This document shows positions 17,266 to 24,984 of a stretch of DNA of 51,108 nucleotides, piece after piece. The position numbers and the translations under genes were made by a program. Below the pieces are notes generated by a model. It was not told the DNA's origin. It made no database searches and saw nothing but the letters and a program-made list of their open reading frames with translations. Position 1 is the stretch's first letter. The number at the start of each line of letters is the position of its first letter. The stretch comes from Dehalococcoidia bacterium (GTDB lineage Bacteria > Chloroflexota > Dehalococcoidia > Lucifugimonadales > Lucifugimonadaceae): contig PBVQ01000019.1 of assembly GCA_002728715.1 (NCBI GenBank), forward strand, positions 1 to 51,108. Reading direction: 5' to 3'.

Positions 17266-17982
17266 ATGTCAGAAAAAAAATCATATTTAACAGAAAATCT
17301 AATAAAAAAACTTGAAACAATAGATACTCCTACCATAGCAAACGCACTTGAGCTTTTAGATATACTCCCAAGAACAGAAGGTTTTTTGAGGCCTGAAATT
17401 AAATCTCAAACCAAAATTAGTAAAACATATATCGGAAACGCCGTCACTGGAGTTATATCTGCAAGACATAAATCTCCTGATGCTCTAGAAAGAACAGACT
17501 ATTATAGAGCAATTTTATCTATTCCTGGGCCAAGAATGGTGGTTCTTCATGATCTTGATTATCCAGCTACAATTGGCTCATATTGGGGTGAAGTTCAAGG
17601 AAATATAGCAAAAGGTTTGGGTTGTGTCGGAGCAGTAACAGATGGTGGAGTAAGAGATTTAAAAGAAGCAGAAGAACTTGGATTTCCTTTTTGGTCAAAA
17701 GAAGTTTTAGTCTCGCATGGTTATGTTCACGCTATAGATTACAATATTCCTGTAGACGTTGGGGGAGTATACATAAAACCTGGTGATATTATTGCAGCAG
17801 ATATTCATGGTGCAATTAAGATTCCTCATGATGTTGTTCATAAAATTCCAGATTTAGCTATCTCATTAGCTGAACAAGAATCAATAGTTATAAATGCTGC
17901 TCGTGATAAAAATGTAAGTGTAGATTCACTCGGAGAAGCATGGAAAAAATCTGCCGAAAAAGGGGCTAAAGAAAGCTACTAA
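17266..17982 (+). CDS. RraA-like / 4-hydroxy-4-methyl-2-oxoglutarate aldolase family protein
   Basis: This 238-residue protein has the RraA/HMG-CHA aldolase core. It carries the segment AKGLGCVGAVTDGGVRD, with Arg130-Asp131 as substrate and metal residues, and the C-terminal VGGVYIKPGDIIAADIHGAIKIP. Class II pyruvate aldolases of this family cleave 4-hydroxy-2-oxoacids or decarboxylate oxaloacetate; others inhibit RNase E. The catabolic neighbours and absence of RNase E nearby make an aldolase or decarboxylase more likely. The N terminus is somewhat longer than RraA proper. It has a good AAAGGAA site before the ATG. Confidence 0.85.
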   Translation: MSEKKSYLTENLIKKLETIDTPTIANALELLDILPRTEGFLRPEIKSQTKISKTYIGNAVTGVISARHKSPDALERTDYYRAILSIPGPRMVVLHDLDYPATIGSYWGEVQGNIAKGLGCVGAVTDGGVRDLKEAEELGFPFWSKEVLVSHGYVHAIDYNIPVDVGGVYIKPGDIIAADIHGAIKIPHDVVHKIPDLAISLAEQESIVINAARDKNVSVDSLGEAWKKSAEKGAKESY

Positions 17983-18293
17983 TTTTCGACTGAATTTCTC
18001 GGATTGACTGTTACTCTTTCCAGATTTTTTTCGCCTCTGTTAATAAATTGATGTCTATGATTTGCTGGTACTAAGATGCAATCACCTTCTTTTATGGGAT
18101 ATTCTTCTCCATTACATACTAATACACCCTCGCCTGTTGTGATATACGCTTGATGCTCCCAAGGATGCGTATGATCTGGGCTACTTTCACCTTTTTTATG
18201 AACAACATAAAGCATTACATAATCACCAACTTTATCTTCGATAGATAATATAGGATTTTTATAATTGTTTTTATTTTTTATTACTGGATTCAT
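17979..18293 (-). CDS. small cupin-domain protein
   Basis: This 104-residue single cupin barrel has first-motif metal ligands His41, His43 and probably His47 (PDHTHPWEHQAY), a GEG turn, and the second motif PANHRHQF with His81. Such proteins are small dioxygenases, isomerases or sugar-acid binding proteins, and the exact role is open. Its stop overlaps that of the convergent RraA-like gene by 4 nt. It is divergent from the enolase-superfamily gene at 18375, so it may belong to the same catabolic unit. Confidence 0.85.
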   Translation of the reverse strand: MNPVIKNKNNYKNPILSIEDKVGDYVMLYVVHKKGESSPDHTHPWEHQAYITTGEGVLVCNGEEYPIKEGDCILVPANHRHQFINRGEKNLERVTVNPRNSVEN

Positions 18294-18374
18294 TTTATTC
18301 TTTCTTGTTAAATTTTTTCATTTTATATATTATGATATGAATTATATATTTAATTTGTGTTAAGGTAATTTTTT

Positions 18375-19496
18375 ATGATAAATGTAAAAATAACAGATGT
18401 TAAGATTTTAAATCTTCGTGTTACAGAAAAAATTGGTGCAATTGAACCTGCTTGGAGTCCAGGGCAATTATCTTCATTTGAAAAAGGAGGAGGATCAATA
18501 ATAAAAATAGAAACAGATTCAGATGTTTATGGTATTGGCACCTCTTTGAACCCAATTTTTTTAGATTCTGTTCGCGACTACTTAATAGGTAAGGACCCAC
18601 TTCAAATTGAATTACACTCTGCAAATCTTTTACAAGGTTATTCACTTCCATATCAAGGTATTGCAGGAGTAGATATAGCATTGTGGGATATTCTTGGGAA
18701 GCTTTCTAATTTGCCCTTATACAAAATTTGGGGAGGTAATAGAAATAAGCTTATTCCTTATGCAAGTATGATAATTTTGTCTAATCCTGATGAAAGAGCA
18801 GAAATGGCAAAAAAATTATACGAAGAAGGTTGGAAAGCTATAAAATTAAGACTTCATCATGAGTCAATTCAAGAAGATCTCAAGACTGTCGAAAAAGTTC
18901 GTTTAGAAGTTGGTGAAGATATGACAATTATGGTTGATGCTAACCAAGCCCAATCAAATGTAAGATATCAAAAAGGTGTAAAGTGGGATTTTAAGCGAGC
19001 CTATGAAACAGCTAAAGAATTAGAGAACTTCGATGTATATTGGCTAGAAGAACCTTTATATAGATATGATTTTGAAGCATTATCAGAACTTGCTTCAAAG
19101 GTTAATATACGGATTGCAGGAGGAGAAAATAATATTATAATGAATGACTTCTTGTTATTTTGTGAAAAAAATTCATATCAGGTTCTTCAACCGGAAAGTA
19201 TGGTTTTAGGTGGAATAACACAACTTAGAAAAATTGCTGTACTAGCTGAAATGTATGGGAAAAAAATTGTTCCTCATCACGGAGGTGGCGGTATAGGAGT
19301 TATAGCTCATATGCATTTAGTTGCTTCATGGAATAATGCACCATTTATGGAGTTGCTCCATGATCCACCAATTGGTTCTTATACACATAAATTTTCAATT
19401 ATGAAAAATTACCCTACAATAGATAATGATGGTTATATGCACCTTCCGACCAAGCCTGGTCTTGGTATAGAAATAGATGAAGAATTACTAATTTAA
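18375..19496 (+). CDS. enolase-superfamily protein, mandelate racemase/muconate lactonizing group
   Basis: This 373-residue protein has the capping domain and barrel of the superfamily. Key residues are Lys157-x-Arg159 (second barrel strand), Asp188, Glu225 and Glu251 as metal ligands, Glu274 on strand six where Asp is usual, and paired histidines 301-302 on strand seven. The Lys and His fit a racemase or acid-sugar dehydratase mechanism of the MR subgroup, but Lys-x-Arg and Glu274 are not the textbook pattern. The substrate is unknown. It is followed after 14 nt by a lactonase gene, which suggests aldonate or aldonolactone metabolism. Confidence 0.87.
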   Translation: MINVKITDVKILNLRVTEKIGAIEPAWSPGQLSSFEKGGGSIIKIETDSDVYGIGTSLNPIFLDSVRDYLIGKDPLQIELHSANLLQGYSLPYQGIAGVDIALWDILGKLSNLPLYKIWGGNRNKLIPYASMIILSNPDERAEMAKKLYEEGWKAIKLRLHHESIQEDLKTVEKVRLEVGEDMTIMVDANQAQSNVRYQKGVKWDFKRAYETAKELENFDVYWLEEPLYRYDFEALSELASKVNIRIAGGENNIIMNDFLLFCEKNSYQVLQPESMVLGGITQLRKIAVLAEMYGKKIVPHHGGGGIGVIAHMHLVASWNNAPFMELLHDPPIGSYTHKFSIMKNYPTIDNDGYMHLPTKPGLGIEIDEELLI

Positions 19497-19510
19497 AATA
19501 AAGGAGACTC

Positions 19511-20608
19511 ATGAGCAATTATAAAGGATTTATTGGAACTTACACTCAAGGTGGATTAGGTGGAGGAAACAGTAAAAACAGTAATGTTTTTAGTGAAGGT
19601 ATTTACACTGTTTCTATTGATTCAAATACTGGAGAAATTTCTATTATCTCATCTACAAAAGATGTTGATGTAACAAATCCTTCATTTGTACATGTTTCTT
19701 CTTCAAAAAAATACTTGTATTCAGTTTCAGAAGTAACGTCTGAAAGAACAGGGAGTGTCACATCTTTTGAAATTGATGAAAAAAATGGAGGCCTTAAATT
19801 TATAAATAAACAGCCTACAAAGGGTACAGGTCCTTGTCATATTAATTCTGATCCTACCGATTCAGTATTAATAACAGCTAATTATGCTGGAGGTAGTGTT
19901 AGTGTATTTCCCATAAATGATGATGGTTCAATTTCAGAATTATCAGATTTCAAACAACATGAGGGAAGTTCCATAAATAAAAATCGCCAAGAATCTGCTC
20001 ATGCTCATTCAGTCAGTATAGATCAATCAGGAAGATACGCTTATGTATGTGATTTAGGCTTAGATAAAATTTTCAAATATCAAATAAATTATGAAAAAAA
20101 TACATTGTCACTAGATGAAAATTCAATAACCAATGTTATGCCAGGTTCTGGACCTAGACATTTTGCGTTTCATCCTAACAAAAAGAAAGTGTTTGTAATA
20201 AATGAACTCGGAGGTTCTATATCATCTTATGATCTAGGTAATGATGGTTCGCTTAATTTGATTGAAGCAGTTAATACTTTACCAGATAATTATAATGGTA
20301 AATCATGGACTGCAGATATTCATACATCTATTGATGGAAAATATATTTATGGTTCTAATCGAGGTCATGATTCAATAGCAATTTTTAAATTTGAAGAATC
20401 TACAAATAATCTAATTAGTATTGGGCACCATTCATCTATGGGAGAAACTCCAAGAAACTTTTCTCCTTCACCTGATGGTAAATTTGTATTTGTTGCCAAT
20501 CAAGATACTAGTAATATCGCTACACTAAAAATTAATGATGATGGATCTCTTTCAGACACAGGATATAATTTGGATATACCTTCTCCTGTGTGTATAAAAT
20601 TTTTATAA
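19511..20608 (+). CDS. seven-bladed propeller lactonase (6-phosphogluconolactonase, Pgl type)
   Basis: This 365-residue protein belongs to the YbhE/Pgl lactonase family. It shows repeated beta-propeller blades and family segments such as GTGPCHINSDPTDSVLITAN, GSGPRHFAFHPNKKKVFV and GETPRNFSPSPDGKFVFVAN. Such enzymes hydrolyse 6-phosphogluconolactone or other aldonolactones in the cytoplasm. Here the operon partners are an enolase-superfamily enzyme and an aldo-keto reductase, with no zwf or gnd nearby, so a non-phosphorylated sugar lactone is the better guess. There is no signal peptide. The start has AAGGAGA at ideal spacing. Confidence 0.9.
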   Translation: MSNYKGFIGTYTQGGLGGGNSKNSNVFSEGIYTVSIDSNTGEISIISSTKDVDVTNPSFVHVSSSKKYLYSVSEVTSERTGSVTSFEIDEKNGGLKFINKQPTKGTGPCHINSDPTDSVLITANYAGGSVSVFPINDDGSISELSDFKQHEGSSINKNRQESAHAHSVSIDQSGRYAYVCDLGLDKIFKYQINYEKNTLSLDENSITNVMPGSGPRHFAFHPNKKKVFVINELGGSISSYDLGNDGSLNLIEAVNTLPDNYNGKSWTADIHTSIDGKYIYGSNRGHDSIAIFKFEESTNNLISIGHHSSMGETPRNFSPSPDGKFVFVANQDTSNIATLKINDDGSLSDTGYNLDIPSPVCIKFL

Positions 20609-20620
20609 ATAAGGTACTAT

Positions 20621-21532
20621 ATGCAGTCAAATATATTGGGGAGAACTGATTTAAGAGTTTCTAGGTTAGGCTTTGGGACATCTGAAATTGGTTTAAATTT
20701 AGCACTTGAAGATAAAAAAAATATTTCTGCTATTTTTAGTTATGCACTTGATAATGGTATTAATTTTATAGATACTGCTGCTTCATACGGTATAAGCGAA
20801 CAGATAATTGGGGAGTCTATTTCTCACAGAAGGTCAGAATTTATTTTAGCCTCTAAAACCGGGCATTCGGTTTTAGGTAAAGATTGGACCTACGATAATA
20901 TTATCCAATCTGTTGATAAATCATTAAGATTATTAAAAACAGATTATATAGATATTATGCAGTTACACGGTACGGATGTTGCTTCGTTAGAAAAAGGCGA
21001 TGTAATAAGAGCACTTCAAGATTCAAAAGCAGAAGGAAAAATTAGATTTATAGGATACAGTGGTGGAAATCAGGATGCTTATTGGGCTATAACTAGTGGC
21101 TTATTCGACACGATACAGACTAGCTTTAATATTGTCGATCAATACGCAAAAAATAATTTTTTTCATGAGATAAAAAAAAGAAATATTGGTTTAATAATAA
21201 AAAGACCTATAGCTAATGCTGTTTGGGGAAAAAATAAAAACTTGATAATATATTCACATATCCCAGATTATACTGATGAATATTTTCAGAGATCAAGAAA
21301 AATGAAAAAAATAATTTCAAAAATAAATTATCCAGAAGATGATATTTTTTTAGCACTAAAATTTACTTTGAGCTTTGAACAAGTTCAGACTGCTATAGTA
21401 GGGACTCAAAATATATCTCACTTAAGAAATAATATTAAAATTATGGAATCAAAGCTTAAGATTTCTGATCAGGTAATTGATGAACTTTGCAGAATTTGGT
21501 CTGATATTAGTGATGGGTGGGAACAAAAATAG
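20621..21532 (+). CDS. aldo/keto reductase
   Basis: This 303-residue AKR has the full catalytic tetrad: Asp51 and Tyr56 (FIDTAASYG), Lys79 (ILASKTGH) and His116 (DIMQLHGTD). It resembles the bacterial group close to L-galactose or pyridoxal dehydrogenases (LGFGTSEIG at the N terminus). It would interconvert a carbonyl and an alcohol, possibly a sugar, with NAD(P)H. It follows the lactonase gene by 12 nt. An AKR that oxidises a sugar to a lactone beside a lactonase is a coherent pair. Confidence 0.9.
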   Translation: MQSNILGRTDLRVSRLGFGTSEIGLNLALEDKKNISAIFSYALDNGINFIDTAASYGISEQIIGESISHRRSEFILASKTGHSVLGKDWTYDNIIQSVDKSLRLLKTDYIDIMQLHGTDVASLEKGDVIRALQDSKAEGKIRFIGYSGGNQDAYWAITSGLFDTIQTSFNIVDQYAKNNFFHEIKKRNIGLIIKRPIANAVWGKNKNLIIYSHIPDYTDEYFQRSRKMKKIISKINYPEDDIFLALKFTLSFEQVQTAIVGTQNISHLRNNIKIMESKLKISDQVIDELCRIWSDISDGWEQK

Positions 21533-21569
21533 TTAATTATTTTGTAGAATAACAAGTGTAAATATATTT

Positions 21570-21654
21570 GCGGGAGTGGCGAAATGGCAGACGCGCTTGA
21601 CTTAGGATCATGTGTCCAAAAGACGTGTGGGTTCGACTCCCACCTCCCGCACCA
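21570..21654 (+). tRNA. tRNA-Leu (anticodon TAG)
   Basis: This is a complete class II tRNA. The acceptor stem is GCGGGAG (21570-21576) with CTCCCGC (21644-21650), followed by A and an encoded CCA. The anticodon loop CTTAGGA holds TAG, followed by a long variable arm and a T arm with GTGGG/CCCAC around TTCGACT. The anticodon stem CTTGA / TCATG has one T-T mismatch at its second pair. It reads CUN leucine codons. Confidence 0.95.
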
Positions 21655-21677
21655 TTAATGATTAGTAAAGAAAATTC

Positions 21678-22664
21678 ATGAAAATATTAATTACCAGAAG
21701 AACATTTCCAGAAGCAATCAAAATTCTAGAGGAATTTGGTGCAGAAGTATTAGTATGGGATAAACCTGAATCACCTAGCCGCTCCGAACTTTTAGATGCA
21801 GTCAAAGATATAGATGGAATGTATGCACATATTACTAATGAAGTTGATGATGAGTTACTTTCTAAGGCTCCAAAACTAAAAGTTATTAGTGAATTTGGAG
21901 TCGGTTATGACAATATTGATGTATCTTCAGCATCTAAACTTGGAATAGCCGTTTGTAATACACCTGGTATACTGTCTGAAAGTACAGCTGATGAAGCTTT
22001 TGCGTTATTGGCAACATTTGCTAGAAGAACTTATGATTTGCCTAATATTGTTAAAAACGGAGAATGGGGTGATTTTGACCCTTTAGGTTATCTTGCATCA
22101 GACATTCATCATAAAACCTTAGGAATTGTTGGCATGGGAAGAATTGGAAGTGAAATGGCAAAAAGAGCAAATGGTTTTAATATGAACGTTGTCTACCATA
22201 ATAGAACAAAAAGAGACGAAGAGTTTGGTGCAAAATATATCGATTCATTAGATGAATTACTTTCAGTTTCAGATTTTGTTTCACTTCACAATCCATTAAA
22301 TGAATCAACAACGAACTTGATATCAATGAAGCAATTTAAACTTATGAAAAATTCAGCCATTTTAATAAACACTACTAGAGGACCTGTAGTAAATCAGGAA
22401 GATTTATATGAAGCTTTAGTTGGTGGGGAAATTGCTGGGGCAGCTTTAGATGTTACTGTTCCTGAACCTATTCCATCGGATCATAAATTATTGTCATTAG
22501 ATAATTGTTTAATTATGCCTCACGTAGCTAGTGCAACTCATGATACTAGAATGAAAATGGCATTAATGTGTGTTGAGAATATTATCTCAGGATTACGAGG
22601 AGATTTCCCTCCTTACTGTGTTAATACTGATTCAATTATCAATAACTCTAGATTGAAAAACTAA
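21678..22664 (+). CDS. D-isomer-specific 2-hydroxyacid dehydrogenase (glyoxylate/hydroxypyruvate reductase-like)
   Basis: This 328-residue protein has the Rossmann motif GMGRIG (152-157) and the catalytic triad Arg234 (NTTRGPVV), Glu263 (VPEPIP) and His282 (MPHVASAT). After the second Rossmann strand it carries HNRTKR instead of an acidic residue, which points to NADP(H), as in glyoxylate/hydroxypyruvate or 2-ketogluconate reductases. It lacks the extra domains of SerA. It would reduce a 2-oxoacid made by the neighbouring catabolic enzymes. It starts 24 nt after tRNA-Leu and overlaps the convergent enolase-superfamily gene by 4 nt. Confidence 0.88.
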   Translation: MKILITRRTFPEAIKILEEFGAEVLVWDKPESPSRSELLDAVKDIDGMYAHITNEVDDELLSKAPKLKVISEFGVGYDNIDVSSASKLGIAVCNTPGILSESTADEAFALLATFARRTYDLPNIVKNGEWGDFDPLGYLASDIHHKTLGIVGMGRIGSEMAKRANGFNMNVVYHNRTKRDEEFGAKYIDSLDELLSVSDFVSLHNPLNESTTNLISMKQFKLMKNSAILINTTRGPVVNQEDLYEALVGGEIAGAALDVTVPEPIPSDHKLLSLDNCLIMPHVASATHDTRMKMALMCVENIISGLRGDFPPYCVNTDSIINNSRLKN

Positions 22665-23890
22665 TTTTCAAAAAAATCCTTATCTTCTTCCATAAGATAT
22701 TTCTTAGCTTCTTCTTCTATAAATGTTACCCCTAATCCAGGTAAGTCATTTACTTCAATATGACTATCTTTAACTTCTAATTTATCGGTATTGGTTAAGA
22801 TGTCATTCCACCACTTAGGCTCAGCATTTGGTAACTCAAAGGCAATATAGTTTTTTGGTAAAGTTGCTGCAAGATGAACATTTGCTGCAATACCTAAGAC
22901 TCCATCAAGCGTTCCATGTGGAGCGAATAATATTCCATGTAAATCTGCATACTCAGCAATAAATTTCATTTCAGCAAGTCCGCCCACATCTGCTACATCT
23001 GGACCCAATACGTTAACAGCATTTTTTTCAATAAGTTCAACAAAGTTTTGTCTTAAATATATTTGCTCACCTGTATGAATTCTTGTAGTTGTAAATGGAG
23101 TTACTTGTTTGTAAAGATCTGCTAAAACATAAGGTGTATAATCACCAGTTATCATATCTTCTAGCCACATTATATTTTTACCCTCAAGAGCCTGTGCTAA
23201 TCTTTGTGCATCTGGAACTGTAAATCCTGGGCCACAATCTAAAGCTAGCCCAACTTTATCTCCACAGGCATCTAGCATTGCATCTATACAATCCATCATG
23301 TAATTAAATCCTTCTTGAGTTATGAGTCCAGAATTAGGGTGTCTTGCAATATTCACTTTTTCTCCGTAGTAAAAATTGGGAAATTGAACTGCTTGGGGAC
23401 CATGAAAAGCAATACCTTGCTTAATGATTGAAAAATTGTGAGGAAGATCAACCATTTTTTTCATTATTTTGCCATATTCTTCTGGTGATAGTGCATCTCC
23501 TACTTTTGAGGCATTAAGGTATTCTTCATGAGACAATTTAAAACGAATATTACCATTGTAAACTTGTACTTTATCTCTGACTTTTCCACCTAGTAATTTG
23601 TATATTGGTAAATTTGCAGCTTTTCCAGCTAAATCCCAAAGAGCTATTTCTATGACACTTACCGCAGCACCCCACGGTTTAAAGGCACCTAATCTTCTAA
23701 TTCCCTGCATAACTCTTTCGACATCAGTGGGGTCTTTCCCAATTATGAATTCTTTATAAAATTCTATCATTGGCTTTAGGTAAGGTTTACTTGACTCTGC
23801 AGCAGCGATACCATCAATTCCTTCGTCAGTAGTTATTCTTACTACCGGGTGGTTCCCTATAACTGCAACCTTTAGATCTTTTATTATCAT
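22661..23890 (-). CDS. enolase-superfamily protein, MR-type, with long insertion before barrel strand two
   Basis: I start this 409-residue protein at the ATG at 23890, with GAGGTTAA upstream; an ATG at 24022 would add 44 residues unlike the family and run through the divergent gene. Predicted residues are Lys157 (followed by Gln-Gly), Asp218 in ALDCGPGF, Glu244, Glu274 (HTGEQ), Asp298 and His325 (APHGTLDG). About 40 residues between the first and second barrel strands are extra, and the third-strand motif has Asp-Cys-Gly instead of the common Asp-x-Asn. It is most likely a sugar-acid dehydratase or racemase with unknown substrate, divergent from a zinc dehydrogenase gene. Confidence 0.86.
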   Translation of the reverse strand: MIIKDLKVAVIGNHPVVRITTDEGIDGIAAAESSKPYLKPMIEFYKEFIIGKDPTDVERVMQGIRRLGAFKPWGAAVSVIEIALWDLAGKAANLPIYKLLGGKVRDKVQVYNGNIRFKLSHEEYLNASKVGDALSPEEYGKIMKKMVDLPHNFSIIKQGIAFHGPQAVQFPNFYYGEKVNIARHPNSGLITQEGFNYMMDCIDAMLDACGDKVGLALDCGPGFTVPDAQRLAQALEGKNIMWLEDMITGDYTPYVLADLYKQVTPFTTTRIHTGEQIYLRQNFVELIEKNAVNVLGPDVADVGGLAEMKFIAEYADLHGILFAPHGTLDGVLGIAANVHLAATLPKNYIAFELPNAEPKWWNDILTNTDKLEVKDSHIEVNDLPGLGVTFIEEEAKKYLMEEDKDFFEN

Positions 23891-23902
23891 TTTTAACCTC
23901 AA

Positions 23903-23969
23903 TTTACAAATATATATATTATTTTTACAATATAAAAATATAAATGTAAATAAACTAGGTTCATGTAAA
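23903..23969. promoter_or_regulatory. nested TTTACA/TGTAAA half-sites between divergent genes
   Basis: TTTACA occurs at 23903 and 23924 and its complement TGTAAA at 23945 and 23964, about 21 bp apart. Both pairs are centred near 23936. This is a candidate operator for the divergent enolase-superfamily and dehydrogenase promoters. The region is very AT-rich, so chance remains possible. Confidence 0.35.
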
Positions 23970-24967
23970 TGAAAATTGCTAAGTGGTATGGCGGGAAAAA
24001 ATTCTTTATAGAGGAATCTCAAATTCCTAAACCTTTAAACGATCAACTTGTTGTAAAAATCCACTCTGCAGGAATATGTGGCACTGATATTCATATAACC
24101 CAAAATTTATTTCCAAAAGAAATACCCAATGTTCTAGGCCATGAATTTTCAGGAACAATTCATAGTGTTGGGCCAAAATTATCTAAAGATTTTATAGGAA
24201 AAAAAGTTACTTGTACGATATATGCTTCATGCAAAGAATGTGAATCTTGCAAAAATTGGTCTTTTATGCATTGTGAAAATTCTATAAGAAGAGATGGAGC
24301 TTTTTGTCAATATTTATTAATTGATTATGGACAAGAATATTTTTTAAGCAACGACTTTGATTTAGAAATGGCATCTCTTGTTGAGCCTCTAGCCTGTGTG
24401 ATTTCAAATTTAAATTTAGCAAGATTGAAAAATGTAAATACTGCTATAGTAATTGGTGGCGGATTGCTTGGTTTGTTTTCTGTAGCTATGTTGAAGTTGA
24501 AAGGTGTGAAGAATATTATTCTTTCAGAACCCAAAAATTCAAGAAGAAATTTAGGAATGGAAATGGGAGCATCGCATGTTATTAATCCTTACTCTGACGA
24601 TATTGAAAAATTTATATCTAATTTTACAGATAACAAAGGTGTAGACCTTTGCATTGAAGCCGTTGGATTACCTGATTTATTGGCAGGGTCAGTGAAGTTA
24701 GTTAGGCCTAAAGGACAAATTATTATGATAGGTGTTTCACCTAAAGAAACAATATTTCCTGTTGATCTTTATGATCTTCATTATAAAGAAATATCAATTT
24801 CTGCAGCGATGGGTGCTGGAAACTCCTTTGAAGAAGCCTTAGATACTATTACAATGATATATAATCCAAATTTAGTTGCAAAAAGGTTTTCATTGAACGA
24901 AATTAAAAAAGCGTTTATTGAAGCAGAAAAAGGTGAAGGTGTTAAGTATATTATTTCACCAAATTAA
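23969..24967 (+). CDS. zinc-dependent alcohol dehydrogenase (threonine/sorbitol dehydrogenase-like MDR)
   Basis: This 332-residue medium-chain dehydrogenase has a catalytic zinc site with Cys37 (GICGTD) and His58-Glu59 (GHEF). A complete structural zinc cluster is formed by Cys88, Cys91, Cys94 and Cys102. The nucleotide-binding segment is VIGGGLLGLFSVAML, followed by SEPKNSRR. It would oxidise a polyol or hydroxyacid with NAD(P). The gene is divergent from an enolase-superfamily gene and is followed after 17 nt by a ThDP enzyme gene, so the three probably act on one substrate. Confidence 0.9.
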   Translation: MKIAKWYGGKKFFIEESQIPKPLNDQLVVKIHSAGICGTDIHITQNLFPKEIPNVLGHEFSGTIHSVGPKLSKDFIGKKVTCTIYASCKECESCKNWSFMHCENSIRRDGAFCQYLLIDYGQEYFLSNDFDLEMASLVEPLACVISNLNLARLKNVNTAIVIGGGLLGLFSVAMLKLKGVKNIILSEPKNSRRNLGMEMGASHVINPYSDDIEKFISNFTDNKGVDLCIEAVGLPDLLAGSVKLVRPKGQIIMIGVSPKETIFPVDLYDLHYKEISISAAMGAGNSFEEALDTITMIYNPNLVAKRFSLNEIKKAFIEAEKGEGVKYIISPN

Positions 24968-24984
24968 AAAAGAAAGGTTTTTTT

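Noticed and set aside
21570-21677. tRNA-Leu as an integration site of a mobile element
   Set aside because: No integrase, no repeated tRNA 3' end and no phage or transposon gene was found on either side.
23891-24022. N-terminal extension of the enolase-superfamily gene to an ATG at 24022
   Set aside because: It would overlap the divergent dehydrogenase gene and add 44 non-family residues; the ATG at 23890 has GAGG upstream.
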